Of a stretch of 64,000 bases of DNA, positions 33,892 to 42,436 are shown one piece after another. The notes under the pieces are model-generated. The model did not search any database. It was given only the letters and a program-made list of their open reading frames with translations, and was not told the origin of the DNA. Both the position numbers and the translations under genes were made by a program. Numbering within the stretch: position 1 is the first letter of the stretch; each line of letters begins with the position of its first letter. The DNA lies in the NCBI RefSeq assembly GCF_027947535.2, contig NZ_JAAGKO020000005.1, positions 124,001-188,000 of the forward strand. The letters are read 5' to 3'. The stretch is from Streptantibioticus silvisoli (GTDB taxonomy: Bacteria > Actinomycetota > Actinomycetes > Streptomycetales > Streptomycetaceae).

Positions 33892-34668
33892 ATCAGTACG
33901 CGCAACGCACTCGTGGGCGGGGGAGGTTCCGGCATCGGCCACGCCGCCGCCGAACTGCTGGCCCGCGCCGGCCACCGCGTCGTCATCACCGGCAGACGCG
34001 CCGGCGTGCTCGACGCCGCCGCCGCCCGGCTGCGCGACGCCACCGGCGCCGACGTCGGCCACCTGGTCCACGACATCGCCGCCCCCGGCACCGCCCGGCG
34101 GCTCCTGGCGGACTTCGAGAGCCGGCACGGCACGCTCGACGTCCTGGTGCTCAACGCCGGCGGACCGCCGCCCGGCGGCATCCTCGAGGTGGCCGACGAC
34201 CAGTGGCGGCAGGCGTTCGACCTGCTGCTGCTGGGCCCGCTGGCGCTGGCCCGGCTGGCGCTGCCGGGCATGGCCGCCCGCGGCTTCGGCCGGGTCGTCC
34301 TCGTCACGTCCACCGCGGTACGCCAGCCGCAGCCCGACCTGGCGGCCTCCGTCGTGCTGCGCTCCGCGGTGACCGCGGCCGCCAAGCTGCTGTCGCGGGA
34401 GTTCGCCGCGGCCGGGGTCACCGTCAACTGCGTCGCCCCCGGCGCCACCGACACCGACCGGCGCCGGCAGATCCTCACCGCCCGGGCCCGGACCGCCGGC
34501 GCCGACTACGACCTGCTCGACGCGCGCGACGCCGAGGCCGTCCCGGCCGGCCGCGCGGGCCGGCCCGAGGAGGTCGCCGCCGCCGTCGCCTTCCTCGCCT
34601 CCCCCCAGGCGGCATACGTCAACGGGACCGTGCTCACGGTCGACGGCGGAAGAACGGAGACCATCTGA
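33892..34668 (+). CDS. Short-chain dehydrogenase/reductase, possible ATC start codon
   Basis: The classical SDR of about 258 residues has the cofactor loop GGGGSGIGHAAAE, the NAGG motif (VLVLNAGGPPPGG), an active-site Ser in VLVTSTAVRQP, and C-terminal CVAPGATDTDR and VNGTVLTVDGGR. The usual YxxxK is not seen as such: the matching region reads SVVLRSAVTAAAKLL, with Lys present but Val-Leu-Arg where Tyr is expected, a variation seen in some SDR subgroups. The first ATG/GTG/TTG in frame is GTG at 33913, which would remove the first beta strand. With ATC at 33892 the protein begins STRNALVGGGG like normal SDRs and has a GGGAGG site 5 bases upstream. First gene of the catabolic operon; its stop overlaps the next start. 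Confidence 0.85.
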   Translation: MSTRNALVGGGGSGIGHAAAELLARAGHRVVITGRRAGVLDAAAARLRDATGADVGHLVHDIAAPGTARRLLADFESRHGTLDVLVLNAGGPPPGGILEVADDQWRQAFDLLLLGPLALARLALPGMAARGFGRVVLVTSTAVRQPQPDLAASVVLRSAVTAAAKLLSREFAAAGVTVNCVAPGATDTDRRRQILTARARTAGADYDLLDARDAEAVPAGRAGRPEEVAAAVAFLASPQAAYVNGTVLTVDGGRTETI

Positions 34669-35171
34669 TGGACCAGCCCGACACCGGATTCACCCTGGCC
34701 GGATTCCTCGCGTCGATCTCGGACACCGTGCGGCCGGGCGCCGCCCGCCCGATCGTGGTGCGCGCCGGCGAACTCGAACCGCTGCCCGCCGACCAGGTGC
34801 ACAACCCGACCAAGCTGTCGGTGGCCGGCCGGCTGCCCACCACGTCGTTCGAGATCTTCCGGCAGACCATCCCGGCCGGCCTCAGCTCCGACATGCAGCG
34901 CCACCACCACGAGACCGTGCACTACGTCATCTCCGGCACCGGCCACAGCGAGGTCGAGGACGACACGCAGCCGTGGTCCACCGGCGACTTCGTCTACACC
35001 CCGCCGTGGACCTGGCACCGGCACTACAACGACTCGGCCGAGGAGCCGGTGGAGTTCCTCACCATCGAAAACTCCCGGCTGCTGAACCTGCTGGGCGTCG
35101 GCCGCCGGCAGAGCGCCGGCCTGGCGACCGTGGAGGAAGCCCGCGCCCGCTTCCCGGAAGGAGACGCGTGA
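34668..35171 (+). CDS. Cupin-domain protein of the catabolic operon
   Basis: The 167-residue cupin contains QRHHHETVHYVISGTGHSEV (metal His cluster and Glu) and GDFVYTPPWTWHRHYN with the second His motif, a form typical of gentisate-dioxygenase-like or RmlC-type small cupins. The start overlaps the SDR stop (TGATG) and the 3' end overlaps the hydrolase start by 4 bases. Likely an isomerase, dioxygenase or stabilizing protein for an intermediate; the substrate cannot be read from sequence. Confidence 0.87.
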   Translation: MDQPDTGFTLAGFLASISDTVRPGAARPIVVRAGELEPLPADQVHNPTKLSVAGRLPTTSFEIFRQTIPAGLSSDMQRHHHETVHYVISGTGHSEVEDDTQPWSTGDFVYTPPWTWHRHYNDSAEEPVEFLTIENSRLLNLLGVGRRQSAGLATVEEARARFPEGDA

Positions 35172-36049
35172 GCACCCCGCTGCCCGACCACATCAGCATC
35201 TGGGGCGAACTCGCCGACGTCGACCACCAGGTGCTGCACGTCGACGCCGCCGGCGTCCGCACTCGGGTGCTGCGGGCCGGCTCCGGCCCCGACCTGGTGC
35301 TGCTGCACGGCACCGGCGGCCACCTGGAGGCCTACGCCCGCGACATCGCCGGCCTCGCCGCCGACTTCCGCGTCACCGCCTACGACATGGTCGGCCACGG
35401 CTGGTCCGAACTGCCCGACCGCCCCTACACCACCGACGTGCTCGCCGACCACCTGCTCGCCGTCATGGACGCGCTGGACATCGGCGCCGCCCACCTGTCC
35501 GGCGAGTCGCTGGGCGGCTGGGTCGCCGCCTGGGCCGCCGCCCACCACCCCGAACGCGTCCGGCGGATGGTCCTCAACACCCCGGGGAACATCGCCAACA
35601 AGCCCGAGGTGATGGCCCGCATGCGCGACAGCACCATGGCGGCGGTCCGCGACCCCAGCGACCCGACCGTCCGCGCCCGGGTGGAGTTCCTCTTCCACCA
35701 CAAGGAGATGGTCACCGACGAACTCGTCACCCTGCGGCGCGCCGTCTACAGCCGCCCCGGCTTCCTGCGGGCCATCACCAACACCCTCGTCCTCCAGGAC
35801 CCCGAGATCCGCAAGGACTTCGCCTGGGACCCCGCCTGGGTCGGCGCCGTCACCGCGCCCACCTTGCTGCTGTGGACCGAACACGACCCCACCGGCGGGC
35901 TGGACGAGGCCGCGATGCTGCTGGAGTGGCTGCCCGACGCCCGGCTGCACGTCATCCCCGACGCCGGGCACTGGCCCCAGTGGGAGAAACCCGGCGCGTT
36001 CCTGCGCGCCCACCGGGACTTCCTGCTGAACGGAAAGGACCCGGCGTGA
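35168..36049 (+). CDS. mhpC: Meta-cleavage product hydrolase, MhpC-like alpha/beta hydrolase
   Basis: The 293-residue alpha/beta hydrolase has the oxyanion segment LLHGTGGHLEAY, nucleophile motif LSGESLGGWVAA (Ser near 120), the acid in LLWTEHDPTGG and base in PDAGHWPQWEKP. This is the arrangement of C-C hydrolases that split 2-hydroxy-6-oxo-dienoates after extradiol ring cleavage. The flanking MhpB, MhpD, MhpF and MhpE genes support this strongly. GTG start at 35168 overlaps the cupin stop by 4 bases and its own stop overlaps mhpB by 4 bases. Confidence 0.9.
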   Translation: MSTPLPDHISIWGELADVDHQVLHVDAAGVRTRVLRAGSGPDLVLLHGTGGHLEAYARDIAGLAADFRVTAYDMVGHGWSELPDRPYTTDVLADHLLAVMDALDIGAAHLSGESLGGWVAAWAAAHHPERVRRMVLNTPGNIANKPEVMARMRDSTMAAVRDPSDPTVRARVEFLFHHKEMVTDELVTLRRAVYSRPGFLRAITNTLVLQDPEIRKDFAWDPAWVGAVTAPTLLLWTEHDPTGGLDEAAMLLEWLPDARLHVIPDAGHWPQWEKPGAFLRAHRDFLLNGKDPA

Positions 36050-36981
36050 GCGAGATCCTCGGGTTCGTCGGCATCTCCCACTCGCCGTTCGCCACCCTGC
36101 TGCCCCCCGACGGCCCCACCCGGCCCGGCGGCGCCTTCCTGGCCGGCGCCGCGCGGGTGGCCCGGGCCGTGCGGCGGCTGGCACCGGACGCCGTCGTGGT
36201 CATCGGCCCCGACCACTTCCACGCCAACTTCTACGACGCCATGCCGCCGTTCGTCCTCGGCGTCGAAGAGGCCACCGGGTTCGGCGACTTCGGCAGCCAC
36301 GCCGGTGTCCTGCCGGTCGCCGCCGAACTGGCCTGGTCCCTCCACGACGGGGTCAGCGCCGCCGGATTCGACCTGTCGCTCTCCTACGCCCTCACCGTCG
36401 ACCACGGCATCGCGCAGAGCTACGAGATGCTGTGCGGCGCCGACGGACCGCCGATGGTCCCCCTCGTCGTCAACACCGCCGCCCCGCCGCTGCCCGGCCT
36501 GGAACGCTGCCTGCACCTGGGCCGGGCCCTCGGCGCCGCCCTGCGCGCCTCCGCCTACCCCGGCCGCGTCCTGGTCGTCGCCAGCGGTGGCCTGTCGCAC
36601 TGGCTGCCGTCCAACGACCCGCGCGACCCCCGGCTGCCGGGCGAACGCCGCGCGTCGGTCATCCACGGCCGCAAGGACGTACGGGCCGTCGCCGCCGCCC
36701 GCGAACCCCGGGTGCGCGCCATGGGCGGCGACCCCACCGCCCGGGTCAACGCCGCCTGGGACACCTGGTTCCTCGACCGGCTCGCCGCCGCCGACCCGGC
36801 GCCCGTCGCCGCCCTCGGCGACGCCGAACTGGAGAAACGGGCCGGCAGCGGCGGCCACGAGATCCGCACCTGGCTCATCGGCCAGGCCGCCGCCGCCCGC
36901 CCGCTCGCCTGGACCTGCTACGAACCCACCCCCGAATGGATCACCGGCATGGGCATCGGCACGACCTTCGAGGTGCGCTGA
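36046..36981 (+). CDS. mhpB: Extradiol catechol dioxygenase, MhpB/LigB type
   Basis: The 311-residue protein belongs to the class III (LigB-type) extradiol dioxygenases: GISHSPFA at the N-terminus with iron His, VVIGPDHFHANFYDAMPPF, FGDFGSHAG, SYALTVDHGIAQSYEM, and VVASGGLSHWLPSNDPR. MhpB opens 2,3-dihydroxyphenylpropionate next to its hydroxyl group with Fe(II) and O2. A similar alkyl- or carboxyalkyl-catechol is the expected substrate here. GTG start; overlaps mhpC by 4 bases and is followed one base later by mhpD. Confidence 0.92.
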   Translation: MSEILGFVGISHSPFATLLPPDGPTRPGGAFLAGAARVARAVRRLAPDAVVVIGPDHFHANFYDAMPPFVLGVEEATGFGDFGSHAGVLPVAAELAWSLHDGVSAAGFDLSLSYALTVDHGIAQSYEMLCGADGPPMVPLVVNTAAPPLPGLERCLHLGRALGAALRASAYPGRVLVVASGGLSHWLPSNDPRDPRLPGERRASVIHGRKDVRAVAAAREPRVRAMGGDPTARVNAAWDTWFLDRLAAADPAPVAALGDAELEKRAGSGGHEIRTWLIGQAAAARPLAWTCYEPTPEWITGMGIGTTFEVR

Positions 36982-36982
36982 C

Positions 36983-37786
36983 ATGACGACCCCCCTGACC
37001 ACCGGCGCCGCCGAGGCGCTGCGCCGGCTCACCGCCGCCCGCGCCGGCCACCGGCCCTGCCCCCCGGTGCGCGACCTGCTGCCGCCGGGCGACCTGCGGG
37101 CGGCCTACGCCGTCCAGTCCGCCTGGACCGCTGCCCGTACCGCCGCCGGCGCCCGGGTCACCGGCCGCAAGATCGGCCTGACCAATCCGGCCGTACAGGC
37201 CCAACTCGGCGTCGACCAGCCCGACTTCGGTGTCCTGCTGGACGACATGGCCTGCCCCGGCGACCAGCCGGTCGACATCGGCCGCACCCTCCAGCCCAGG
37301 ATCGAGGCGGAGATCGCCTTCGTGCTCTCCCGCGACCTCGACGGCCCCGGCACCGGCCCGGCCGACGTGGCCGCCGCCACCGCCCATGTCGTCGCCGCCC
37401 TGGAGATCGTCGACAGCCGGATCGCCGACTGGGACATTGGCATCGTCGACACCGTCGCCGACAACGCCTCCGCCGGGCTGTTCGTGCTCGGCGACCGGCG
37501 GCGCACCCTCGAAGGGCTCGACCTGCCGGGCTGCGCCATGACCCTGTGGCGCGGCGAGGAGATCGTCTCCACCGGCACCGGCGCCGCCTGCCTGACCGAC
37601 CCGCTGGTCGCCGTCGCCTGGCTGGCGGCCACCGCCCGCGACCTCGGCGCGCCGCTGCGGGCCGGCGAGACCGTGCTGTCCGGGGCGCTCGGCCCGGTCG
37701 TGCCGGTGGCGCCCGGCGACCGCTTCCGGGCGGAGATCACCGGCGTCGGCGACGTCGCCGCACGCTTCACGGGAGGCACGCCATGA
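36983..37786 (+). CDS. mhpD: 2-keto-4-pentenoate (2-hydroxypentadienoate) hydratase
   Basis: The 267-residue protein shows the MhpD/HpcG family motifs: [43 protein letters not shown] with metal-binding Glu residues, [12 protein letters not shown] and [11 protein letters not shown]. It adds water to the C5 dienoate produced by MhpC to give 4-hydroxy-2-oxovalerate. It sits between the dioxygenase and the aldehyde dehydrogenase in pathway order. Its stop overlaps the start of a 13-codon mini-ORF. Confidence 0.92.
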   Translation: MTTPLTTGAAEALRRLTAARAGHRPCPPVRDLLPPGDLRAAYAVQSAWTAARTAAGARVTGRKIGLTNPAVQAQLGVDQPDFGVLLDDMACPGDQPVDIGRTLQPRIEAEIAFVLSRDLDGPGTGPADVAAATAHVVAALEIVDSRIADWDIGIVDTVADNASAGLFVLGDRRRTLEGLDLPGCAMTLWRGEEIVSTGTGAACLTDPLVAVAWLAATARDLGAPLRAGETVLSGALGPVVPVAPGDRFRAEITGVGDVAARFTGGTP

Positions 37787-37824
37787 GCAGCAGGACCAAG
37801 CGCTCCACGGGAGGCACCTCATGA
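37783..37824 (+). CDS. 13-codon mini-ORF, duplicated start region of the next gene
   Basis: ATGAGCAGCAGGACCAAG at 37783 is an imperfect copy of the true mhpF start ATGAGCCGGACCAAG at 37821, and each is preceded by the same ACGGGAGGCAC ribosome site. The first copy encodes a 13-residue peptide that overlaps mhpD by 4 bases and mhpF by 4 bases. It looks like a tandem duplication of 38 bases that left a translated bridge coupling the two genes. Confidence 0.6.
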   Translation: MSSRTKRSTGGTS

Positions 37825-38750
37825 GCCGGACCAAGGTCGCCGTCATCGGCTCCGGCAACATCGGCACCGACCTGATGCTCAAGGTCATGCGCTGGGGCGA
37901 ACACGTCGAGATGGCGGCGATGGCGGGCATCGACCCGGCCTCGGAGGGCCTGGCCCGGGCCCGCCGCCTCGGCGTGCCGACCACCGCAGACGGCGCCCGC
38001 GGCCTGCTCGCCCTGCCCGGCTTCGAGGACGTCCGGATCGTCTTCGACGCCACCTCCGCCGCCGCCCACCGGGCCAACGCCCGGCTCCTGGCGCCGCACG
38101 GGGTACGGATGGTGGACCTCACCCCGGCCGCGCTCGGCCCGTTCGTCGTCCCGGCGGTCAACCTCGAACAGCACCTGGACGCGCCCGACGTCAACATGGT
38201 CACCTGCGGCGGCCAGGCGACCATCCCGGTGGTCGCCGCGATCCGCGGCGTGACCGCGGTGCCGTACGCGGAGATCGTCGCGTCCATCGCCTCGAAGTCC
38301 GCCGGACCCGGGACCCGGGCCAACATCGACGAGTTCACCGAGACCACCGCCGCCGCCATCGAGTCGGTCGGCGGCGCGGCCCGCGGCAAGGCGGTCATCG
38401 TCCTCAACCCGGCCGAACCGCCGCTCGTCATGCGCGACACGGTGCTGTGCCTGGTCGCCGACCCCGACCACGACCTGATCACCGCCGCCGTCGAGCGGAT
38501 GGTCGCCGAGGTCGCCGCCTACGTCCCCGGCTACCGGCTCAAGCAGCCGGTGCAGATCACCGCGCTGGACCAGGACGTCACCACCCTGGCCGGCGACGCC
38601 CGGGTGACCCACCGGGTCGGGGTCTTCCTGGAGGTCGAGGGCGCCGCGCAGTACCTGCCCGCCTACGCCGGAAACCTCGACATCATGACGTCGGCCGCCC
38701 TGCGCGTCGCCGAACGCATCGCGGCCCGCGGCGCGCAGGTGGCGGCATGA
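37821..38750 (+). CDS. mhpF: Acetaldehyde dehydrogenase (acylating)
   Basis: The 309-residue protein has the NAD site [26 protein letters not shown], the catalytic Cys in [13 protein letters not shown] (near residue 130), and [17 protein letters not shown], all typical of MhpF/DmpF. It turns acetaldehyde delivered by the aldolase into acetyl-CoA. It works as a complex with MhpE, whose gene overlaps it by 4 bases. Confidence 0.94.
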   Translation: MSRTKVAVIGSGNIGTDLMLKVMRWGEHVEMAAMAGIDPASEGLARARRLGVPTTADGARGLLALPGFEDVRIVFDATSAAAHRANARLLAPHGVRMVDLTPAALGPFVVPAVNLEQHLDAPDVNMVTCGGQATIPVVAAIRGVTAVPYAEIVASIASKSAGPGTRANIDEFTETTAAAIESVGGAARGKAVIVLNPAEPPLVMRDTVLCLVADPDHDLITAAVERMVAEVAAYVPGYRLKQPVQITALDQDVTTLAGDARVTHRVGVFLEVEGAAQYLPAYAGNLDIMTSAALRVAERIAARGAQVAA

Positions 38751-39766
38751 ACCGGCGGATCTTCGTCCAGGACGTCACCCTGCGCGACGGCATGCACGCC
38801 ATGCGCCACCGCATCGAGCCGGACCGCGCCGCCCGGATCGCCGCCGCCCTGGACGCGGCGGGCGTCGACGCCGTCGAGGTCGCCCACGGCGACGGCCTGG
38901 CCGGCGCCAGCCTCACCTACGGACCGGGCAGCCACCGCGACCAGGAGTGGATCGAGGCCGTCGCGGCGAGCCTGACCCGGGCCCGGCTGACCACCCTGCT
39001 GCTGCCGGGCATCGGCACGCTACGGGACCTGCGGCAGGCCTTCGCGCTCGGCGTGCGCTCGGTACGCGTGGCCACCCACTGCACCGAGGCCGACGTCGCC
39101 GCCCAGCACATCGCCACCGCGCGGGAGATGGGCCTGGACGTCAGCGGCTTCCTCATGATGAGCCACCTCGCCGCCCCCGCCGAACTCGCCCGCCAGGCCG
39201 CCCTGATGGAGTCCTACGGCGCCCACTGCGTCTACGTCACCGACTCGGCGGGACGCCTGACGGTCAACGGGGTGCGCGAACGGGTCCGCGCCTACCGCGA
39301 CGTCCTCGACCCCGGCACCGAGGTCGGCGTCCACGCCCACGAGAACCTGTCGCTGTCGGTGGCCAACTCCCTCGCCGCGGTGGAGGAGGGCGCGATCCGG
39401 GTGGACGCCTCACTGGCCGGGCACGGCGCCGGCGCCGGCAACTGCCCCGTCGAGGCGTTCGCCGCCGTCGCCACGCTGGAGGGCTGGCAGCACGGCTGCG
39501 ACATCCTCGCCCTCCAGGACGCCGCCGACGACCTGGTCCGCCCGCTCCAGGACCGCCCGGTGCGGGTGGACCGCGAGACCCTCACCATCGGCTTCGCCGG
39601 CGTCTACTCCAGCTTCCTGCGGCACGCCGAGACCGCCGCCGGCCAGTTCGGGGTCGACGCGCGCACCCTGCTGCGCGAGGCGGGCCGCCGCGGCCTGGTC
39701 GGCGGCCAGGAGGACATGCTCACCGACATCGCCCTGGACCTGGCGGCGGGGCGGGCCACCGGGTAG
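38747..39766 (+). CDS. mhpE: 4-hydroxy-2-oxovalerate aldolase
   Basis: The 339-residue class II aldolase of the HMG-CoA-lyase-like family has [12 protein letters not shown] at the N-terminus (Arg-Asp), [17 protein letters not shown], and the metal site [14 protein letters not shown], as in DmpG/MhpE. It splits 4-hydroxy-2-oxovalerate into pyruvate and acetaldehyde and channels the aldehyde to MhpF. ATG start overlaps mhpF by 4 bases. Last gene of the operon. Confidence 0.94.
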   Translation: MNRRIFVQDVTLRDGMHAMRHRIEPDRAARIAAALDAAGVDAVEVAHGDGLAGASLTYGPGSHRDQEWIEAVAASLTRARLTTLLLPGIGTLRDLRQAFALGVRSVRVATHCTEADVAAQHIATAREMGLDVSGFLMMSHLAAPAELARQAALMESYGAHCVYVTDSAGRLTVNGVRERVRAYRDVLDPGTEVGVHAHENLSLSVANSLAAVEEGAIRVDASLAGHGAGAGNCPVEAFAAVATLEGWQHGCDILALQDAADDLVRPLQDRPVRVDRETLTIGFAGVYSSFLRHAETAAGQFGVDARTLLREAGRRGLVGGQEDMLTDIALDLAAGRATG

Positions 39767-39838
39767 CCGGCGGGGGTGGGAACGTCGTCCTGGCCACCGG
39801 AGCGGCGAACCGGCCGGCGCGGCCCGTGCGCCGGCGCC

Positions 39839-40651
39839 TCAGCCGCGGGCCGCGATCAGCAGCGGCTGGCTGACGACGGCCAACAGCCCGCTGTCGTCGG
39901 CGAGTTCGGCGCGGGTGAGGCCGACCCCGTCGCCGGAGAAGTCGGTCCGGGCGTCCATGTGGACCCAAGGGCCGGCCGGGTGCCGCAGGAAGCCCACGTT
40001 GAGGGACGTCGGCATCGACAGGAAGCGGTCCAGCGGGAGGGAGAGGCTGATCCCGTTGGCGGAGTCCGCGACGACCAGGGCGCGTTGCAGCCCGGTCATG
40101 GCGGTCCCGGCGATCAGCGGCACGCGGGGCCGGGCCCAGACCGCGCCGGGGCCCGGCTCGTCCGCCGAACCCGCGGTCGTCCGCCACTCGATGGCCCGGC
40201 CGTAGCCGAAGGCGCTCATCATGGCCCCGCCGTCCGGCACCGGCGCCGGCAGCGGGGGCGCGGCGCCGTCCGGGGTCCCGGCGGCGGCGTCCGGCGCCGC
40301 GTCGACCGCGTGCTGCCAGGCCCGCGCGACGGCCACCACCTTGCCGTCGTGCGCCAGTTCGGCCTCCGCGAGCTGAACGCGCCTGCCCGGGCGCAGGACC
40401 CGGACGGCCACGCTCAGTTCACCCACCGGGATCGGCCCGAGGAAGTCGACCGACACCCGCACGATCCGCAGTCCCGGCCGGCCCGTCCGCTCCTCGATGG
40501 CCGACGCCAGCAGCGCCGACGGCGGTCCGCCGTGCTGGCTGCCCGGATCCCACGGCCCCTGGACCGCCGACGTCGAACCGTAGACGTCCTGCGACCGCCT
40601 GACGTAGAAGCCCTCGGGCAGCTGCGGCGCCCCGTCCGCCGTGCTCGTCAC
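39839..40651 (-). CDS. Acyl-CoA thioesterase family protein (double hot-dog, TesB-like)
   Basis: The 270-residue protein has two hot-dog halves: the first with SQHGGPPSALLASAIEE and VSVDFLGPIPVGELSV, the second with VPLIAGTAMTGLQRALVVADSANGIS and SLNVGFLRHPAGPWVHMDART. This is the plan of actinobacterial thioesterase-family proteins that hydrolyse acyl-CoAs; the substrate is unknown. GTG at 40651 is chosen because GGGAGG is 7 bases upstream. Convergent with mhpE, so not part of that operon. Confidence 0.83.
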   Translation of the reverse strand: MTSTADGAPQLPEGFYVRRSQDVYGSTSAVQGPWDPGSQHGGPPSALLASAIEERTGRPGLRIVRVSVDFLGPIPVGELSVAVRVLRPGRRVQLAEAELAHDGKVVAVARAWQHAVDAAPDAAAGTPDGAAPPLPAPVPDGGAMMSAFGYGRAIEWRTTAGSADEPGPGAVWARPRVPLIAGTAMTGLQRALVVADSANGISLSLPLDRFLSMPTSLNVGFLRHPAGPWVHMDARTDFSGDGVGLTRAELADDSGLLAVVSQPLLIAARG

Positions 40652-41059
40652 GCCCGTCCTCCCACGCACCTGGTCATACCGGTCCTCCCACGAAGACGGC
40701 GCCGGCCCGCAACCGCGGTCCCGCCGGCGGTGGCGTCGAATCGATCACGCCCCACCGGAATCTACCCGCCGGTCCGCGTCGCTGGTGGCCTCCGGCGGAT
40801 GACGGTCGAAGGGGCCGGACGGCTGCGGAGGGGAACCGGCGTCCGGGTGTCGCCCCCGGCGAACGTGCCCACCGCACCGGGATGCCCGGGCGGGGGCCCG
40901 CCGGGGCGCCGGTGCCTCGCCGGACGAGCGTCGCGGGCCGACCCGCGGGACGCGCCCGCCGCGCGAGCCGCCCTCACCGGGCAAGCGTCCTCACCGGCAA
41001 CCGCCGTCACACGGGAGCCGTCCTCACCGGCAACCGCCCTCATCGGCGAACGGCGACCG
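40652..41059. other. Intergenic region between two leftward genes
   Basis: These 408 bases hold no supported gene. They contain the short direct repeats listed separately at 40987-41038 and otherwise only GC-rich sequence. Confidence 0.5.
40987..41038. repeat. Two copies of a 19-base direct repeat, period 33
   Basis: GTCCTCACCGGCAACCGCC occurs exactly at 40987-41005 and 41020-41038, with weaker relatives on both sides (CCCTCACCGGGCAA at 40972 and CCCTCATCGGCGAA at 41036). It lies immediately downstream of the aldo/keto reductase stop. Probably slippage repeats. Confidence 0.7.
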
Positions 41060-41893
41060 TCACGGTACGTGGTTGAACGCGTCGGGGTCCGGGCCGGTGC
41101 GGTGGTCGCGGTTGAGCGCGGTGATCGCGGCCATGTCCTCGGTGGTCAGCTCGAAGTCGAACAGGCGGAAGTTCTCCGCCATGCGCTCCGGGTTGACGGA
41201 CTTCGGGAAGACGATGTCGCCGCGCTGGACGTGCCAGCGCAGCACCACCTGCGCCGCGGTGCGCTTGAGCGCATCGGCGATCCGGACGATCTCCGGGTCG
41301 TCGAGCACCAGGCCCTGCGCGATCGGCGACCACGCCTCGGTGGCGATGCCGTGCTCGGCGTCGGCCGCCCGCACGTCGTCCTGCGTGAGGTAGGGGTGCA
41401 CCTCGATCTGGTTGACGGCCGGGACCACCGTGCCGGACTCGATGAGCCGGTTGAGATGGTGGGGCTGGAAGTTCGACACGCCGACCGAGCGGGCCTTGCC
41501 GGAGGCGTAGATCTTCTCCATCGCGGCCCAGGTCTCGGTGAAGTCGCCGACGCCGGGCAGCGGCCAGTGGATGAGGAACAGGTCGACGTGGTCGAACCCG
41601 AGGGCCTCCAGGGTCCCGTCGAAGGCGCGGAGCGCGTCGTCGTGGGCGTGGTACCCGTTGTTCAGCTTGCTGGTGACGAAGACGTCCCCGCGGTCCAGGC
41701 CGCTGGCGCGGATCCCCTCGCCGACCTCTTTCTCGTTGCCGTACATCTCGGCGGTGTCGATGTGCCGGTACCCGGTCTCCAGGGCCTTCAGGACCGCGTC
41801 CTTGGTCTCCTCCGGCGGGATCTGGAAGACCCCGAAACCGAGCTGCGGGATGGTGACGCCGTTGTTCAGCGTGATGTCGGGGACGGAGGTCAT
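41060..41893 (-). CDS. Aldo/keto reductase
   Basis: The 277-residue NADPH-dependent reductase has all AKR landmarks: the LNNGVTIPQLGFGVFQ start, GYRHIDTAEMYGNEKEVG (catalytic Asp and Tyr), VFVTSKLNN with Lys, LFLIHWPLP with His, VGVSNFQ, and PAVNQIEVHPYL. It is of the 2,5-diketo-gluconate reductase group; such enzymes reduce a wide range of carbonyls. ATG at 41893 follows GGAGAGG. It stands alone and has no clear pathway link here. Confidence 0.92.
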   Translation of the reverse strand: MTSVPDITLNNGVTIPQLGFGVFQIPPEETKDAVLKALETGYRHIDTAEMYGNEKEVGEGIRASGLDRGDVFVTSKLNNGYHAHDDALRAFDGTLEALGFDHVDLFLIHWPLPGVGDFTETWAAMEKIYASGKARSVGVSNFQPHHLNRLIESGTVVPAVNQIEVHPYLTQDDVRAADAEHGIATEAWSPIAQGLVLDDPEIVRIADALKRTAAQVVLRWHVQRGDIVFPKSVNPERMAENFRLFDFELTTEDMAAITALNRDHRTGPDPDAFNHVP

Positions 41894-42044
41894 GCGGATT
41901 CCTCTCCGGTTGCGCCCTCGCGGGCCGCGTTGTCCCGGGCCGGTTCGCGGTGGCTCGCCCGGCCCCCGGGCGGCCCGGGTCTGCCTTTCCCCCCGGGTAC
42001 CCGAGATGCCGCCGGTCACGCACGGTGCGGGTTCGCGCGGGGTC

Positions 42045-42215
42045 GTGCGGTGGGGGTTGCTTGGGCGGGGGTGCCGGGGCGGGGGTTGCTCGGGTGAGGG
42101 TGCCGGGGTCGGGGTGATGGCGTGGGGTGGCCCGGGTGAGGGGGCCGGGGTGGGGGTGGCCTGGGTGGTGGTGCCGGGGTGGGCCCGGCGGGGCGCAGGG
42201 TGCGCCGGGTGAGCC
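42045..42215 (+). repeat. G-rich imperfect repeats
   Basis: About 170 bases of GGGG/GGGTG runs with repeated GGGGTGCCGGGG and GGGTGAGGG phrases. The + strand has many runs of three or more G and could form G-quadruplexes. It lies in the 543-base gap between divergent aldo/keto reductase and ThuA genes. Confidence 0.6.
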
Positions 42216-42301
42216 GTGCCGTTCGTCCCGGCTCTGTCCGGCGGAACGCGTCCGCGCGACGCGGTCTTGACGTGAGCACGGCAACCTCTTTACCGTCGCG
42301 A

Positions 42302-42315
42302 AAGGTCTATACCTT
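42302..42315 (+). promoter_or_regulatory. DasR-type (dre-like) operator candidate
   Basis: AAGGTCTATACCTT contains GGTCTATACC, one base from the core GGTCTAGACC of the published DasR responsive element, which controls N-acetylglucosamine and chitin genes in streptomycetes. A TTGACG box at about 42266 lies just upstream. The placement before a gene for an exported carbohydrate-binding protein fits. Confidence 0.5.
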
Positions 42316-42436
42316 GGTGCGTCCGTTGTCGGGTGCGGTGGGCCGGGCCGGCGCGGCGGCCTGTCGCCGCGCGCCGTGCCCGGCCGCACCCCCCGCCCGC
42401 GGCGAACGTGCGAACCCGTCGAGGAAGGGAACCGCC

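Noticed and set aside
36555-36878. Other long antisense ORFs over the catabolic operon
   Set aside because: The plus-strand genes form a coherent, overlapping pathway; antisense frames are Arg/Ser-rich shadows.
42179-42436. N-terminal extension of the ThuA-lectin protein from an upstream GTG
   Set aside because: The extension would place 86 residues before the signal peptide and run through the promoter and dre-like site; the TTG at 42437 has a ribosome site.
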